A DNA stretch of 50,204 bases from Flagellimonas pelagia (GTDB lineage: Bacteria; Bacteroidota; Bacteroidia; Flavobacteriales; Flavobacteriaceae): NCBI RefSeq assembly GCF_003584135.1, contig NZ_QXFI01000005.1, positions 1 to 50,204 of the forward strand, in the 5' to 3' direction. Below the pieces are notes generated by a model. That model worked only from the letters and a program-made list of their open reading frames with translations. It was not told the origin of the DNA and did no database searches. A program made the position numbers and the translations under genes. Below, piece after piece: positions 34,136 to 43,914 of this stretch. Positions within the stretch are counted from its first letter, which is position 1, and every line of letters begins with the position of its first letter.

Positions 34136-35665
34136 ATGAGGGTATTGACACTTTCTATTTTAGTATTTATCCAGACAGGTCTGGTTTTAGGGCAGACTTC
34201 TTTAAAGAAAATTGGTATAGAAAGTGGAGTTTACCCCGTAGGGTTTAAACACTACCTAACCTTCGACAGTACCAGAACATATAGGAGAATTTATGACTGG
34301 AACAACAAAAGTATTCCAAGGCCCATCCCAATTAGTATTTGGTATCCATCCGGTAAAACCTCGAATAACACTGAGCCAATGAACGTATTGGATTATATGG
34401 AAATCCTTAAAGAAGAAGAGGAATGGGAATTCTTGCCAAATGACCAAATATTGAATTGGTTCTATTATCCGAACAACTTGGCAAACCAAAACCATCTAAA
34501 AGAATGGACAACTGCGCAATACGGGATAAAGCCGGCTGAGAGTATATTTCCTGTGATCGTTTATGCCCCAAGTTATCAAGCGTCATCCATAGAAAATTTT
34601 GCTTTGTGCGAATATCTGGCCAGTCACGGATATGTAGTGATTTCTAGTCCAAGTAGAGGTACTGAGAATCGATTTTTTGAGGGAGACACCCCAAAAGACT
34701 TGGAAACACAGGCTAGGGATATTGAGTTTCTGATCAAAGAAGTCCAAAAATTGCCTTATGCGGAAACGGACCATATGGCTACCATGGGTTTTAGCTTTGG
34801 AGGGCTGTCCAACGTTTTGTCACAAATGAGAAATGAGAACATCATGGCCATTGTCAGTTTGGATGGAAGTATAAAATATCAATATGACACGTTGAAAAAA
34901 TCCCCTTTCTTTAATGTGGATAAAGTGAATGTTCCTTTCATCCATATGGCCCAAAAGAACATTCCAGAGCAAGTTTTGGCTGAAGATAAGATCGACCCGG
35001 AACTCAACACCAAGTTTGAATTTTATGATAGTCTCACCAATAGTAAGGCCTACCAATTGAAGTTCCATAACATGACGCATTCCTATTTCAGTACCTTGGG
35101 GGTCTTGTTTCAATCAAGGGATAAAAGACAGGATAAAAGTGATCTCGAAATCATGGAATCCTATAGGTTGGTATCCCAGTATGCGTTGAATTTTTTGGAT
35201 GCATTTTTGAAGAATGACCCGAAAGCCCTTAAATTTTTAAATAACGATCCTTCCCAAAATGGAATAGCAAAGGATGTACTGGATTATCAAACCAAAGAGC
35301 CAAAAGAAAAAGGATTTGGTTTCAATGATTTCAATGAATTGGCTGCGGAACAAAACTATGGCAATCTGAATGCGCTTTACGAGTCGCTTTTGAAAGAACA
35401 TCCTATCTTGGAATTGCCAGAAGGGAAACTCAACAATCTTGGGTTACAGTTTGTGTTCAACCCAAAAACATCTGCCTACGGAATCAATGTGTTTTTATTA
35501 GCAACGGCCCTTTATCCAAATTCAAGCAACCTTTATGATAGTTTGGCAGAGGCCTACTTATTTTTGGGAGAGAAAGACAAGGCGGTCACTAGCTTTAAAA
35601 AATCCTTGGACTTAAATCCACAAAACCAAAATGCCATTGACCGATTGGAACAACTGAGGAAATAA
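34136..35665 (+). CDS. Secreted alpha/beta hydrolase with C-terminal TPR-like tail
   Basis: About 509 residues from ATG 34136 (TTG 34130 is an alternative). Signal peptide MRVLTLSILVFIQTGLVLGQ. An alpha/beta hydrolase core of the dienelactone/PAF-acetylhydrolase type has PVIVYAPSYQ and the nucleophile GFSFGGLS; the acid and His (FHNMTHSYF) are less certain. The last ~60 residues contain TPR-like helices (AEAYLFLGEKDKAVTSFKKSLDLNPQN). Likely an envelope esterase/lipase. Substrate unknown. Confidence 0.82.
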   Translation: MRVLTLSILVFIQTGLVLGQTSLKKIGIESGVYPVGFKHYLTFDSTRTYRRIYDWNNKSIPRPIPISIWYPSGKTSNNTEPMNVLDYMEILKEEEEWEFLPNDQILNWFYYPNNLANQNHLKEWTTAQYGIKPAESIFPVIVYAPSYQASSIENFALCEYLASHGYVVISSPSRGTENRFFEGDTPKDLETQARDIEFLIKEVQKLPYAETDHMATMGFSFGGLSNVLSQMRNENIMAIVSLDGSIKYQYDTLKKSPFFNVDKVNVPFIHMAQKNIPEQVLAEDKIDPELNTKFEFYDSLTNSKAYQLKFHNMTHSYFSTLGVLFQSRDKRQDKSDLEIMESYRLVSQYALNFLDAFLKNDPKALKFLNNDPSQNGIAKDVLDYQTKEPKEKGFGFNDFNELAAEQNYGNLNALYESLLKEHPILELPEGKLNNLGLQFVFNPKTSAYGINVFLLATALYPNSSNLYDSLAEAYLFLGEKDKAVTSFKKSLDLNPQNQNAIDRLEQLRK

Positions 35666-35729
35666 AATGGTCACTTGCCCTTAAACAAAAAAGGATTAAC
35701 TTGGTTATCTCTCACCAAATAACCGAGTT

Positions 35730-37409
35730 ATGAAGCCAATCTTGACCACCTTCCTTCTTGCCATGCTGCTTATGGCTAGTTGTAGCAAGCCCCAAAATTT
35801 TGATGTACTTATAAAAAACGGCCGTATCGTGGATGGATCCGGTGGACCTTCTTATGTGGGTGATGTAGGTATCAATGCCGATACCATTGCAGCTATTGGT
35901 AATCTGGAAAAAGCTACCGGTAATACTGAAGTGGATGCCTCTGGCCTGGTGGTCGCCCCAGGCTTCATCAATATGCTGAGTTGGGCCACGGAATCCCTTA
36001 TAGAGGATGGCAGGTCCATGGGAGACATTAAACAAGGCGTAACCCTTGAAGTTTTTGGTGAAGGATGGTCCATGGGTCCCCTTAACGAAAAGATGAAGAA
36101 ACAAGAACAGGAAAGCCAAGGCGACATCAAATTTGACATCACTTGGAACACCCTGAACGAATATCTGGAATATTTGACCCATAAAGGGATTACACCCAAC
36201 GTGGCTTCTTTTGTGGGGGCCACAACATTAAGGATCAATATGGTAGGTTATGAAGACCGGGCCCCTACTCCACAGGAACTGGATTCCATGAAATTGATGG
36301 TAAAACAGGCCATGGAAGAAGGTGCCTTGGGTGTGGGATCTTCACTGATCTATGCACCGGCCTTTTATTCCAGTACCGAGGAACTCATAGAACTTTGTAA
36401 AGTGGCGGCAGAGTATGACGGTATGTACATCAGCCATATGCGGAGTGAAGGGTCGCGATTATTGGAAAGTTTGGATGAACTCATCCGTATAGCCCATGAA
36501 GCGGGTATACGAGCTGAAATCTATCATTTAAAAGAGAGCGGAAAGGATAATTGGGACAAATATGATGATGTGGTGGCCAAGGTAGATTCAGCCCGGGCGG
36601 CTGGGCTTCACATTACGGCCGATATGTACAACTACGTGGCCGGGGCAACAGGCTTGGATGCCGCCATGCCCCCATGGGTACAGGAAGGTGGATATGACAA
36701 ATGGGCGGAGCGTTTACAGGACCCCGCTATTCGAAAGAAAGTCAAAGAAGAAATGATGACCCCTACGGATGAGTGGGAAAGCTTGATGCAAGCGGCTGGG
36801 GACCCGAGCAAAATATTGCTGGTCGGATTCAAAAATGATACGCTTAAACAGTATACAGGTAAAACCTTGAAGGAAGTGGCCGAATTACGGGGGACTTCCC
36901 CAGAAGAAACGGCCATGGACCTTGTGGTACAGGATGGTAGTCGTGTGGGCACCATTTACTTTTTGATGTCCGAGGACAACGTAAAAAAACAGATTGCCCT
37001 CCCATGGATGAGTTTTGGCTCCGATGCGGGTTCTCTGGCCACCGAGGGTGTATTTTTAAAGTCCAACACCCACCCAAGAACCTATGGCAATGTGGCCCGA
37101 CTGTTGGGTAAATACGTGCGTGAGGAAAAGGTGATTTCCTTGGAAGAAGCTGTCCGTAAACTTTCACAATTACCGGCGACCAACTTGAAAATCAAAAAAC
37201 GGGGAAGTTTGACCACAGGCAATTATGCTGATGTGGTCTTGTTCGATCCCGAAACCATCATCGACAAGGCAACTTTTAAAAACCCCCATCAATATGCCGA
37301 AGGGATGGTCCATGTATTTGTAAACGGTACCCAGGTGTTGAAAGATGGCGAGCATACCGGGGAATTTCCAGGGCAAGTGGTACGTGGACCGGGATGGAGC
37401 AAAGAATAA
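35730..37409 (+). CDS. D-aminoacylase-like amidohydrolase, lipoprotein
   Basis: 559 residues with lipobox LLMASC. The start of the amidohydrolase fold (DVLIKNGRIVDGSGGPSYVG) and the D-aminoacylase-type blocks GVGSSLIYAP, YISHMRSEG, RAEIYHLKESG and MSFGSDAGSLA are present. The normal N-terminal zinc pair H-x-H after APGFID is missing: here it reads APGFINMLSWATESL. A subgroup of N-acyl-D-amino-acid deacylase relatives may lack it and use a single metal. Probably acts on N-acyl-D-amino acids or cell-wall peptides in the periplasm; activity should be treated as unproven. Confidence 0.85.
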   Translation: MKPILTTFLLAMLLMASCSKPQNFDVLIKNGRIVDGSGGPSYVGDVGINADTIAAIGNLEKATGNTEVDASGLVVAPGFINMLSWATESLIEDGRSMGDIKQGVTLEVFGEGWSMGPLNEKMKKQEQESQGDIKFDITWNTLNEYLEYLTHKGITPNVASFVGATTLRINMVGYEDRAPTPQELDSMKLMVKQAMEEGALGVGSSLIYAPAFYSSTEELIELCKVAAEYDGMYISHMRSEGSRLLESLDELIRIAHEAGIRAEIYHLKESGKDNWDKYDDVVAKVDSARAAGLHITADMYNYVAGATGLDAAMPPWVQEGGYDKWAERLQDPAIRKKVKEEMMTPTDEWESLMQAAGDPSKILLVGFKNDTLKQYTGKTLKEVAELRGTSPEETAMDLVVQDGSRVGTIYFLMSEDNVKKQIALPWMSFGSDAGSLATEGVFLKSNTHPRTYGNVARLLGKYVREEKVISLEEAVRKLSQLPATNLKIKKRGSLTTGNYADVVLFDPETIIDKATFKNPHQYAEGMVHVFVNGTQVLKDGEHTGEFPGQVVRGPGWSKE

Positions 37410-37515
37410 AATGTTTATAACGATAGTATTGTTTCTTAATTAATTGTTTTTATAAGTGGGAAATTACTTATATATTTCATATGAATTTAAATACTAAACA
37501 TTATAATTTAAAATT

Positions 37516-38088
37516 ATGAAAAAACAATTTGCTTTACTTCTAGGCTTAATTATTGTTTCATGTTCTTCTGAAAATGAGACTTTGTCACCAGAGGACAATT
37601 TGAGTTATACTGCCCTAACAGGCAGTACTGTGAACACTTATGTTATCAATGAGGCAACTACCATACCAATATGCAATCAAAATTATCCATACACAAATAA
37701 CAAAGATATTGAAGTATTGTTTGCCCAACCTTTTGAGCATGATGTATTTTTATCTTTATCACTACAAACCTTTACCAAAAATGAATATACTGGCAACAAG
37801 TGTTGTTTTCAACCTACAATTTCCCCATGGGTTATCGTAAACGTACCTGCAGGTACCAAAAAGGTAATTTTGGATGCCAGTTGTTCCTTGGTTGATTATG
37901 TTGTATGTGGTCAGGTAACTGAAACAAAAAAGAAATACTTTAGGGTTACGCTGGAAAGTGCGGAATACATTAATTCTTCTGAAGAGCTGAATGTTGCACC
38001 AGCTATCGGAGCCAATGAATATTACGATTTTAAGGTTGAAAAATATTGTTTAGGAGGAGGCTGGAACCCTGGTGGTGGTCTTAATTAA
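37516..38088 (+). CDS. Cysteine-rich lipoprotein of unknown function
   Basis: 190 residues. Lipoprotein signal MKKQFALLLGLIIVSCSS. The mature part contains seven further Cys residues (CNQ, CC, SC, VCG, YC) that could form disulfides, beta-rich composition, and a Gly-rich end (GGGWNPGGGLN). AT-rich codon use compared with neighbours. No family recognised. A terminator follows. Confidence 0.75.
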   Translation: MKKQFALLLGLIIVSCSSENETLSPEDNLSYTALTGSTVNTYVINEATTIPICNQNYPYTNNKDIEVLFAQPFEHDVFLSLSLQTFTKNEYTGNKCCFQPTISPWVIVNVPAGTKKVILDASCSLVDYVVCGQVTETKKKYFRVTLESAEYINSSEELNVAPAIGANEYYDFKVEKYCLGGGWNPGGGLN

Positions 38089-38109
38089 GTTTTGAAATTG
38101 CCATATATT

Positions 38110-38152
38110 AAGCTGTAGTTAAGGTTAATTTTCCTGAAACTGCAGCTTTTTT
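38110..38152 (+). terminator. Terminator after the Cys-rich lipoprotein gene
   Basis: AAGCTGTAGTT pairs with AACTGCAGCTT over 11 bp (one G-U pair) across a 17-nt loop, followed by T4-6. Confidence 0.65.
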
Positions 38153-38296
38153 ATGTTCTTTTTCATATTTCTGACTATATAAATTATTTGTTAAACTGAA
38201 ACAATAGGAATTTGTATTTTATGGATTATTATGGCCTTGATTTCTCAATTAGCCATTTCCTAAGTTTTTAACAACCTCAAACTCGATGCTTATTTA

Positions 38297-38827
38297 ATGC
38301 TCTCGGAACCCACACAATTTGTATTGTTTGATGTTACCTTCACCTATACGAAACAGGATGCGGACACTGCTACGCCCAGTAAATCCCATTATTATGTGAC
38401 CGGGGACATGCTCAACCCCAACCGACCCAATGATTGGACCTCCCCTGTGGATTACCGGAACGGAACAGTACATATTCGCATTGAAGTGTTGGAAAAACCA
38501 CCGGGCAAGGAACCAACAAAATGGACGCTTTGCTATATTCCCAACCATGGACAGGGTAATGGGTATGGCTGTACTTCCACGGATCTTTATTTGGATGAAG
38601 GGGTTTATGAAAAAGATGTCCCCATGACGGAATTCTGGGAAAATGAATCCATTATCTGGACGGAAGGCATCAAACAGATGGATTTGGTCATCAAGGATGA
38701 CAGTGGTGGACAAGGGCATGCCCATAAACGGGAAGATTTTGAAAAGTTCTTTCCTACCAAGGTACGGATTACCATGGTGCAGGTGGCCAAGGGAGCAACC
38801 TATGATCCAGCTTTATTAACAAATTGA
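38297..38827 (+). CDS. Hypothetical protein, possibly N-terminally truncated
   Basis: 176 residues, Trp/Tyr/Pro-rich with motifs MLNPNRPNDWTSPVDYRNGT and NHGQGNGYGC; composition typical of a secreted beta-sandwich, yet no signal peptide is present and an in-frame stop lies 12 codons upstream. GC is higher than the upstream region, so the gene may be a fragment of a longer protein that lost its 5' end, or cytoplasmic. It runs directly into a repeat element at 38825. No family recognised. Confidence 0.6.
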   Translation: MLSEPTQFVLFDVTFTYTKQDADTATPSKSHYYVTGDMLNPNRPNDWTSPVDYRNGTVHIRIEVLEKPPGKEPTKWTLCYIPNHGQGNGYGCTSTDLYLDEGVYEKDVPMTEFWENESIIWTEGIKQMDLVIKDDSGGQGHAHKREDFEKFFPTKVRITMVQVAKGATYDPALLTN

Positions 38828-38890
38828 ACAATATACAATTAACAATAATCAATTTGCTATTGTCATTCTGAGCGGAGCGAAGAATCTCTT
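38825..38890. repeat. AATTG-rich spacer plus TCATTCTGAGCG element
   Basis: Sequence made of overlapping CAAT/AATTG words runs into TGTCATTCTGAGCGGAGCG followed by AAGAATCTCTT (38861-38890). The same pairing of a CAAT-rich spacer with this motif occurs at 21400-21490 and, inverted, at 41117-41215. Confidence 0.75.
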
Positions 38891-39037
38891 CTTAACCATG
38901 GAGAAAAACTCCTAATCATAAACAGGAACAATTATTTTGATCAACAAAGGAGAGGATTCCCTTCAAGTAAATTTAGAAAATAAAATCAAGCTGGTATTTC
39001 TTATATTCGAATGGATTCAAAATCAACAAATTGAGTG

Positions 39038-39688
39038 ATGATTGAAAAGCTTAAGGAGTTTATAAAGAATAAAGAAACGGACAAAATCCTGAACTTGATC
39101 AGAGAAACCCCTGAGGTTTTGGGCCAACAGGACGAAAGTGGCACTTCTGGTTTATTGGTCATTGCCTATGCCGGAATGCCGGAAGTATTGGAAATGGCAA
39201 TAAACTTGAAGCCATCCTTTTCCTTTCACGAGGCAGTAGTTTGTGGTTTGTTGGAACTTGCCAAAAGCTTGTTGGATAAAAATCCAGAATTGATCAACCA
39301 ACATGCCAATGATGGCTTTACTCCTGTTTCCCTTGCCGTGTTTTTTGATAAATCAGAAATGACCAAATGGCTTCTGGATCAAGGGGCCGACCCCAACTTA
39401 CATGCCACCAATCCTTCCAAGGTGAATGCCATGCATGCTGCAGTGGCCAAGGGAAATATTGAGTTGTGTCAATTGCTGATTGCAAAAGGTGCAGACGTCA
39501 ATGCCCCGCAAATGCAAAATGTAACGGCCCTACACTCTGCGGCGCATCGGGGGAATTTGGAAATGGTAACTTTACTTGTGGAAAATGGAGCCCAAATCAA
39601 CCTGAAAATGGAAAATGGCGATACGGCCCTTAGCATTGCGAAACGGGACGGGCATAAAGAAGTTACCTCCTATCTGGAAGAAAGGTAG
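39038..39688 (+). CDS. Ankyrin-repeat protein
   Basis: 216 residues from ATG 39038 (GTG at 39035 precedes it). About five ankyrin units are visible; the clearest are DGFTPVSLAVFFDKSEM, VNAMHAAVAKGNIELCQLLI, VTALHSAAHRGNLEMVTLLV and GDTALSIAKRDGHKEV. No signal peptide, so a cytoplasmic binding scaffold. Partner unknown. It is convergent with the glycosyltransferase gene (12-nt gap). Confidence 0.92.
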   Translation: MIEKLKEFIKNKETDKILNLIRETPEVLGQQDESGTSGLLVIAYAGMPEVLEMAINLKPSFSFHEAVVCGLLELAKSLLDKNPELINQHANDGFTPVSLAVFFDKSEMTKWLLDQGADPNLHATNPSKVNAMHAAVAKGNIELCQLLIAKGADVNAPQMQNVTALHSAAHRGNLEMVTLLVENGAQINLKMENGDTALSIAKRDGHKEVTSYLEER

Positions 39689-39700
39689 CCAGGGAAAAAA

Positions 39701-40945
39701 TCAGCCTTGGTGCTTGTTTTTGGCCTCGATCCATTTGGCCATGTATTTGGTACTGTTCAAGGTTTGGTGCTGCAATAACCTTCCTATAAAGTTTTGCTCT
39801 CGATGCTCAACAAGTTGTTTTTCGAGATTATCAATTAGATCAACTAAACTTTTCTGAAGTTTTTCCTTGTCAAAAAAGGCACGTAACAATTGAATTCCAT
39901 GGGTTTGTGATTTCTCCCATTTCAATTTATTCTGATAAAGCTGTACCGCCTTATTGGCAAAAGCTTTCCGATCATTTTCAATACTTCCATTCCAAGGAAA
40001 ATTACCGTGCATTCCTTCTGCACCAATAGATGTGGTAACACTGGGGGTGCCATTTCTCATGGCTTCCAGTAATTTTCCTTTTATTCCGGCCCCAAACTGT
40101 ATAGGAGCCAACAAAACTCTGGAGTTCCGCAAGGCTTTATCAAGATTTTCCTCCCATCCATCAACATGAAATCCCAACTTGGGATTGTGCATTTCTTGCA
40201 CCATTTGAGGTAAATAGGCTCCATAAATATGTATCTCAGCTACAGGTAATAGTTTTTTGATAAGAGGCCAGATTTCTTCCTTCAATATTTTGATGGAATC
40301 CACATTTGGGGCATGTTTTCCATTTCCAAAAGTGATGAAATGTTGTCTTTCTTCAAAACTGGGCCAGTCATTAATCTTTGGATTCGAAGGCACTTCCATC
40401 ATCAAAGGCAAACAGAACAAAAGATTTTTGGGAATATGTAGCTGCTCCAGTAAAATATCCATCTCAAAAGTGGAAACCATCAACGATACATCGCAACGAT
40501 AGATACTGGCAATTTCCCTCAAGGTCAAAGGATGGGTTTTCCATTGCCCTAAATTGAATTCGATACCATCTTTTATTGCCTCTTCCCTAGCCTTTCGCAA
40601 GGAATGTAAATCCTCGGTATTCAATATTCGAATCGCTTGAGGGGCAAATTCAGCCACTCTCCAACCAAATTGCTCCTCCACCATAAAACGGTCAAAAAGA
40701 ACTATATCCGGCCCCAAATTTTCAATAAAAGCATCAAAACTAGGATTGTTGAGCTCAATGAATTCTTCCTTTACTCCTATCTCAGAAAGGCTCTTGCTAT
40801 ACTCGGTTTTGCTTGCACTGCAAGCGAAGGATACTTGGTAACCAAAGCCTAAAAAAGCTTCCAACAATTGAAGCATTCGCCCTCCGGCAGCTGTGGTGCT
40901 GGGTTCTGGCCACACATGGCCAATAACAAGTACAGTTTTGGTCAT
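39701..40945 (-). CDS. GT4-type glycosyltransferase
   Basis: 414 residues. N-terminal GTB domain begins VLVIGHVWPEPSTTAAGGRM; the C-terminal domain has FGNGKHAPNVDSIKIL, HVDGW and APIQFGAGIKGKLLEAM, the nucleotide-sugar-binding loop of the group 1 transferases (GxGxK..E). Likely transfers a sugar to a surface glycan or lipid. It is a lone gene, without neighbouring glycan genes, so donor and acceptor are unknown. Confidence 0.88.
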   Translation of the reverse strand: MTKTVLVIGHVWPEPSTTAAGGRMLQLLEAFLGFGYQVSFACSASKTEYSKSLSEIGVKEEFIELNNPSFDAFIENLGPDIVLFDRFMVEEQFGWRVAEFAPQAIRILNTEDLHSLRKAREEAIKDGIEFNLGQWKTHPLTLREIASIYRCDVSLMVSTFEMDILLEQLHIPKNLLFCLPLMMEVPSNPKINDWPSFEERQHFITFGNGKHAPNVDSIKILKEEIWPLIKKLLPVAEIHIYGAYLPQMVQEMHNPKLGFHVDGWEENLDKALRNSRVLLAPIQFGAGIKGKLLEAMRNGTPSVTTSIGAEGMHGNFPWNGSIENDRKAFANKAVQLYQNKLKWEKSQTHGIQLLRAFFDKEKLQKSLVDLIDNLEKQLVEHREQNFIGRLLQHQTLNSTKYMAKWIEAKNKHQG

Positions 40946-41059
40946 ACTTTAGTACGCTTTGAAGAAGTGGGACAAGTTAAAAGAAACAAACACATGGGCC
41001 AAGAAACAAGGGTCAAGACTCATGACGCTGGTTTTCGGAATCGAGTATTGGGAACAAGA

Positions 41060-41215
41060 GCCCAACAATCCAAAAATCTAACAATCCAACAATCATGGCC
41101 TTGGCTGTTCGCGAAAAGAGATTCTTCGTTCCCTGCCTAACAGCGTACACTCAGAATGACATTGGTGACTGCTCATTGTCAATTGCTAATTGAAAATTGC
41201 CCATTGCTAATTGTC
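41060..41215. repeat. CAAT-rich spacer flanking an inverted TCATTCTGAGCG element
   Basis: Left: ACAATCC/ATCTAACAATCCAAC words (41060-41095). Middle, on the minus strand: TGTCATTCTGAG ... CGAAGAATCTCT (41117-41161) with about 15 extra bases between the halves. Right: CAATTGCTAATTG words (41165-41215). A composite of the same two pieces as at 38825. Confidence 0.7.
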
Positions 41216-41222
41216 CAGACTG

Positions 41223-42734
41223 CTACATCCGCATGGCAAATTTCTTGGAAATACTGGAGCGGAGCTTACGTTCATAATCCTCTTCCAACCACTCTTTGTA
41301 GTTTTTGGTGTTGTTCATGATGCAATAGGAATATTGTTTTACCCGATAGGCAATCTCTTCCTTGAGTTCCTTGGCCAAGATCCGAGCATCGAACACATCC
41401 TCGCTGTTTTCCACACAAATCTGGGCATGTTGCTCTATGCTGCGTTCCAAGACCAGCTTGGATTTTTTTCCTTCGGCGAATATCTTTTTGTACTCTTCCT
41501 TGACATCAAAGGTAATGTTGTCAGATTTGCTGAACTTGGCTTTAAGTTCTTCGGGCATTTCATACACAAAGTCCCGTTCAATTTCCTCATCGTTTTTGAT
41601 GTTCTCCAAATAAAAGTCAGGGAAGTGGAAAATCTCCTGCCAATCCACGGCAGCATCCCAAGGACCAAAACGGGCAAGGTTGTTTCCCAAATCGATGACG
41701 TTGAATTCATCTTTTCCGGGAATGACCCTAGAGCCCCGGCCGATCATTTGAAAATACAAGGTAAGCGATCTGGTCGCTCTGTTCAGGATAATGGATTTTA
41801 CCGAAGGCTCATCAAAACCAGTGGTCAGGATACTTACCGAGGTAAGAATGGCGTCGGGTGTCTCTGCAAACCAGTCCAAGATTTCCCTTCGTTCGGTGGC
41901 CGTGTTCTTGTTGTCCAAGTGTCGGATATTGTACCCAGCCTTTTTGAAGGTTTCATACACGTATAAAGACGTATTGATACCATTGTTGAAGATCAACGTC
42001 TTGGTTCCTTTCGCTATTTCCTCATAAGCGGACAATAGTTTGCCCAACATACTGTGGTTGCCATAAAACTCATCCGAAGATTTTACCGTATAGTCCCCAT
42101 GGATCCCTAATTTTAGAGTCTTGAGGCTTACATCGTAGTTATAGAGATTGGCCTTGGCCAAAAACTGCTTATCGATCAAGGATTTTATGGACTCCCCAAT
42201 AATCAGATGCTTATAGTGATCCTTCATGGGAAGTTTGATGTTGGAACTCAACGGAGTAGCCGTGACCCCCAAGATAGTGGCATGTTCAAAATATTTGAAC
42301 AGTTTTCTGAAGGAGTTGTAGTGGGCCTCATCTATAATGACCAACCCTATGTTCTTGATGCTGACCTTTTCCTCCTGCAATCGGTTGTTCAAGGTTTCCA
42401 CCATGGCCACAAAACACATATAATCATCCTGGTCGTACAGTTCCTTCACCTCACTGTTGATGACCTTGTTGGGCACCCCGAACCCGTGGAGCATATCGGA
42501 TGTCTGTTTGCTCAACTCTATGCGATGCGTAAGAACCATAACCTTTTTCCCTGTCTGGTTGATGAACCTACGGGTAATCTCGGAAAACACAACGGTCTTT
42601 CCTCCTCCTGTCGGTAATTGATACAAGATATTGGTGCCCTGTGGTAGGTCGTCCAAATGCTTAAAGATCTTTCTAAGGTCTTCTTGCTGGTAATCGTATA
42701 GGGTTTTCTTGTGATTTTTTCTGTTTACCTCCAA
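41223..42734 (-). CDS. SF2 DEAD/DEAH-box helicase
   Basis: 503 residues; begins with TTG 42734 (no ATG is near). YDYQQEDL is the Q motif, PTGGGKT (41-47) Walker A, IIDEAH motif II, GVTATP motif III, and SVSILTTGFDEP and QMIGRGSR are motifs V and VI. The C-terminal ~130 residues are charged helices. It resembles the UvrB/RecG-distant type III restriction-like helicases found in many Bacteroidota as single genes. Role in DNA repair or RNA remodelling is not decided. Confidence 0.9.
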   Translation of the reverse strand: MEVNRKNHKKTLYDYQQEDLRKIFKHLDDLPQGTNILYQLPTGGGKTVVFSEITRRFINQTGKKVMVLTHRIELSKQTSDMLHGFGVPNKVINSEVKELYDQDDYMCFVAMVETLNNRLQEEKVSIKNIGLVIIDEAHYNSFRKLFKYFEHATILGVTATPLSSNIKLPMKDHYKHLIIGESIKSLIDKQFLAKANLYNYDVSLKTLKLGIHGDYTVKSSDEFYGNHSMLGKLLSAYEEIAKGTKTLIFNNGINTSLYVYETFKKAGYNIRHLDNKNTATERREILDWFAETPDAILTSVSILTTGFDEPSVKSIILNRATRSLTLYFQMIGRGSRVIPGKDEFNVIDLGNNLARFGPWDAAVDWQEIFHFPDFYLENIKNDEEIERDFVYEMPEELKAKFSKSDNITFDVKEEYKKIFAEGKKSKLVLERSIEQHAQICVENSEDVFDARILAKELKEEIAYRVKQYSYCIMNNTKNYKEWLEEDYERKLRSSISKKFAMRM

Positions 42735-42976
42735 AAGAAAATGGTTATGGGTTTCAAATTAAAAAACCCTACAAAATTAGGAGTTTTTTGGGCTTGTGGG
42801 AAGAGATGCCCATGGTTTTCTATTAAGATACTATCAACAATTGGAGTTTAACAGAAATTTTTATGGATAATGCATTTTGGCTCATAACATTTTGATAAGA
42901 ATAACATTTTCCACTTGGAATTCTACCCGTAAAAACGTATAATGAAAGCTTGTAACACTATGAAACCATTTATCGA

Positions 42977-43840
42977 ATGAGGCAGTTAAAAATCATCAAG
43001 CAGGTCACCAATCGCGAATCCAAATCCCTTGACAAGTATCTTCAGGACATCAGTAAAATTGATTTGATCACGGCTCAGGAGGAAGTGGAACTTGCGCAAA
43101 AGATCAGGGCCGGTGACCAAGCTGCCTTGGAAAAACTCACCAATGCCAATTTGAGGTTTGTGGTGTCCGTGGCAAAACAATATCAAAACCAAGGACTTAC
43201 CTTACCAGACTTGATCAACGAGGGTAATGTTGGTTTGGTGAAGGCGGCCAAGCGGTTTGATGAAACCAGGGGATTCAAGTTCATCTCCTATGCCGTGTGG
43301 TGGATCAGGCAATCCATTCTTCAAGCACTGGCGGAACAATCACGTGTTGTACGCTTACCCTTGAACAAAATTGGTTCCATCAATAAAATAAAGAAGACCT
43401 TTTCCTATTTGGAACAAGCGCATGAGCGACCACCATCCGCGGAAGAAATTGCCAAAGAACTGGACATGACGGTTACGGAGGTTAAACAATCACTTCGGAA
43501 CACGGGAAGACATGTTTCCATGGATGCACCCTTAAAAGAAGGGGAAACCTCTAATTTATATGACGTACTCAGGGCCGGGGACTCCCCAAAACCCGATAAA
43601 GGATTGATGCACCAATCCCTCTATACGGAAATCAACCGGGCCTTGGATACTTTGTCACCACGTGAAGCTGATGTGGTAAGACTTTATTATGGCATCGGCA
43701 ACCAACCCTCCATGACCCTGGAAGAGATTGGCAGCACTTTTGACCTTACCAGGGAACGTGTACGGCAGATCAGGGAGAAGGCTATCAGAAAATTACGGCA
43801 TACCTCAAAAAGCAAAATCCTGAAATCCTATCTGGGATAA
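42977..43840 (+). CDS. rpoD: Primary RNA polymerase sigma factor
   Basis: 287 residues, the short length typical of the Bacteroidota primary sigma. Region 1.2 ([19 protein letters not shown]), region 2 ([40 protein letters not shown]), region 3 ([14 protein letters not shown]) and region 4 ([29 protein letters not shown]) are all present. It directs transcription of most genes from TTG/TAnnTTTG promoters. A strong terminator follows. Confidence 0.97.
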   Translation: MRQLKIIKQVTNRESKSLDKYLQDISKIDLITAQEEVELAQKIRAGDQAALEKLTNANLRFVVSVAKQYQNQGLTLPDLINEGNVGLVKAAKRFDETRGFKFISYAVWWIRQSILQALAEQSRVVRLPLNKIGSINKIKKTFSYLEQAHERPPSAEEIAKELDMTVTEVKQSLRNTGRHVSMDAPLKEGETSNLYDVLRAGDSPKPDKGLMHQSLYTEINRALDTLSPREADVVRLYYGIGNQPSMTLEEIGSTFDLTRERVRQIREKAIRKLRHTSKSKILKSYLG

Positions 43841-43860
43841 ATAGGGAAATCAAAAAATAG

Positions 43861-43890
43861 AAAAGGGGATGTTTTTTGACATCCCCTTTT
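43861..43890. terminator. Strong bidirectional terminator after rpoD
   Basis: AAAAGGGGATGT pairs with ACATCCCCTTTT across a 6-nt loop; runs of A and T on both sides allow it to stop rpoD and the opposite-strand micro-ORF transcript. Confidence 0.92.
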
Positions 43891-43914
43891 CCATGATATT
43901 CACTTAAACATTAG

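Noticed and set aside
38860..41161. CRISPR or tRNA-like structures in the repeat-rich gaps
   Set aside because: Repeats are few, irregularly spaced and not separated by unique spacers of constant length; no cloverleaf found.
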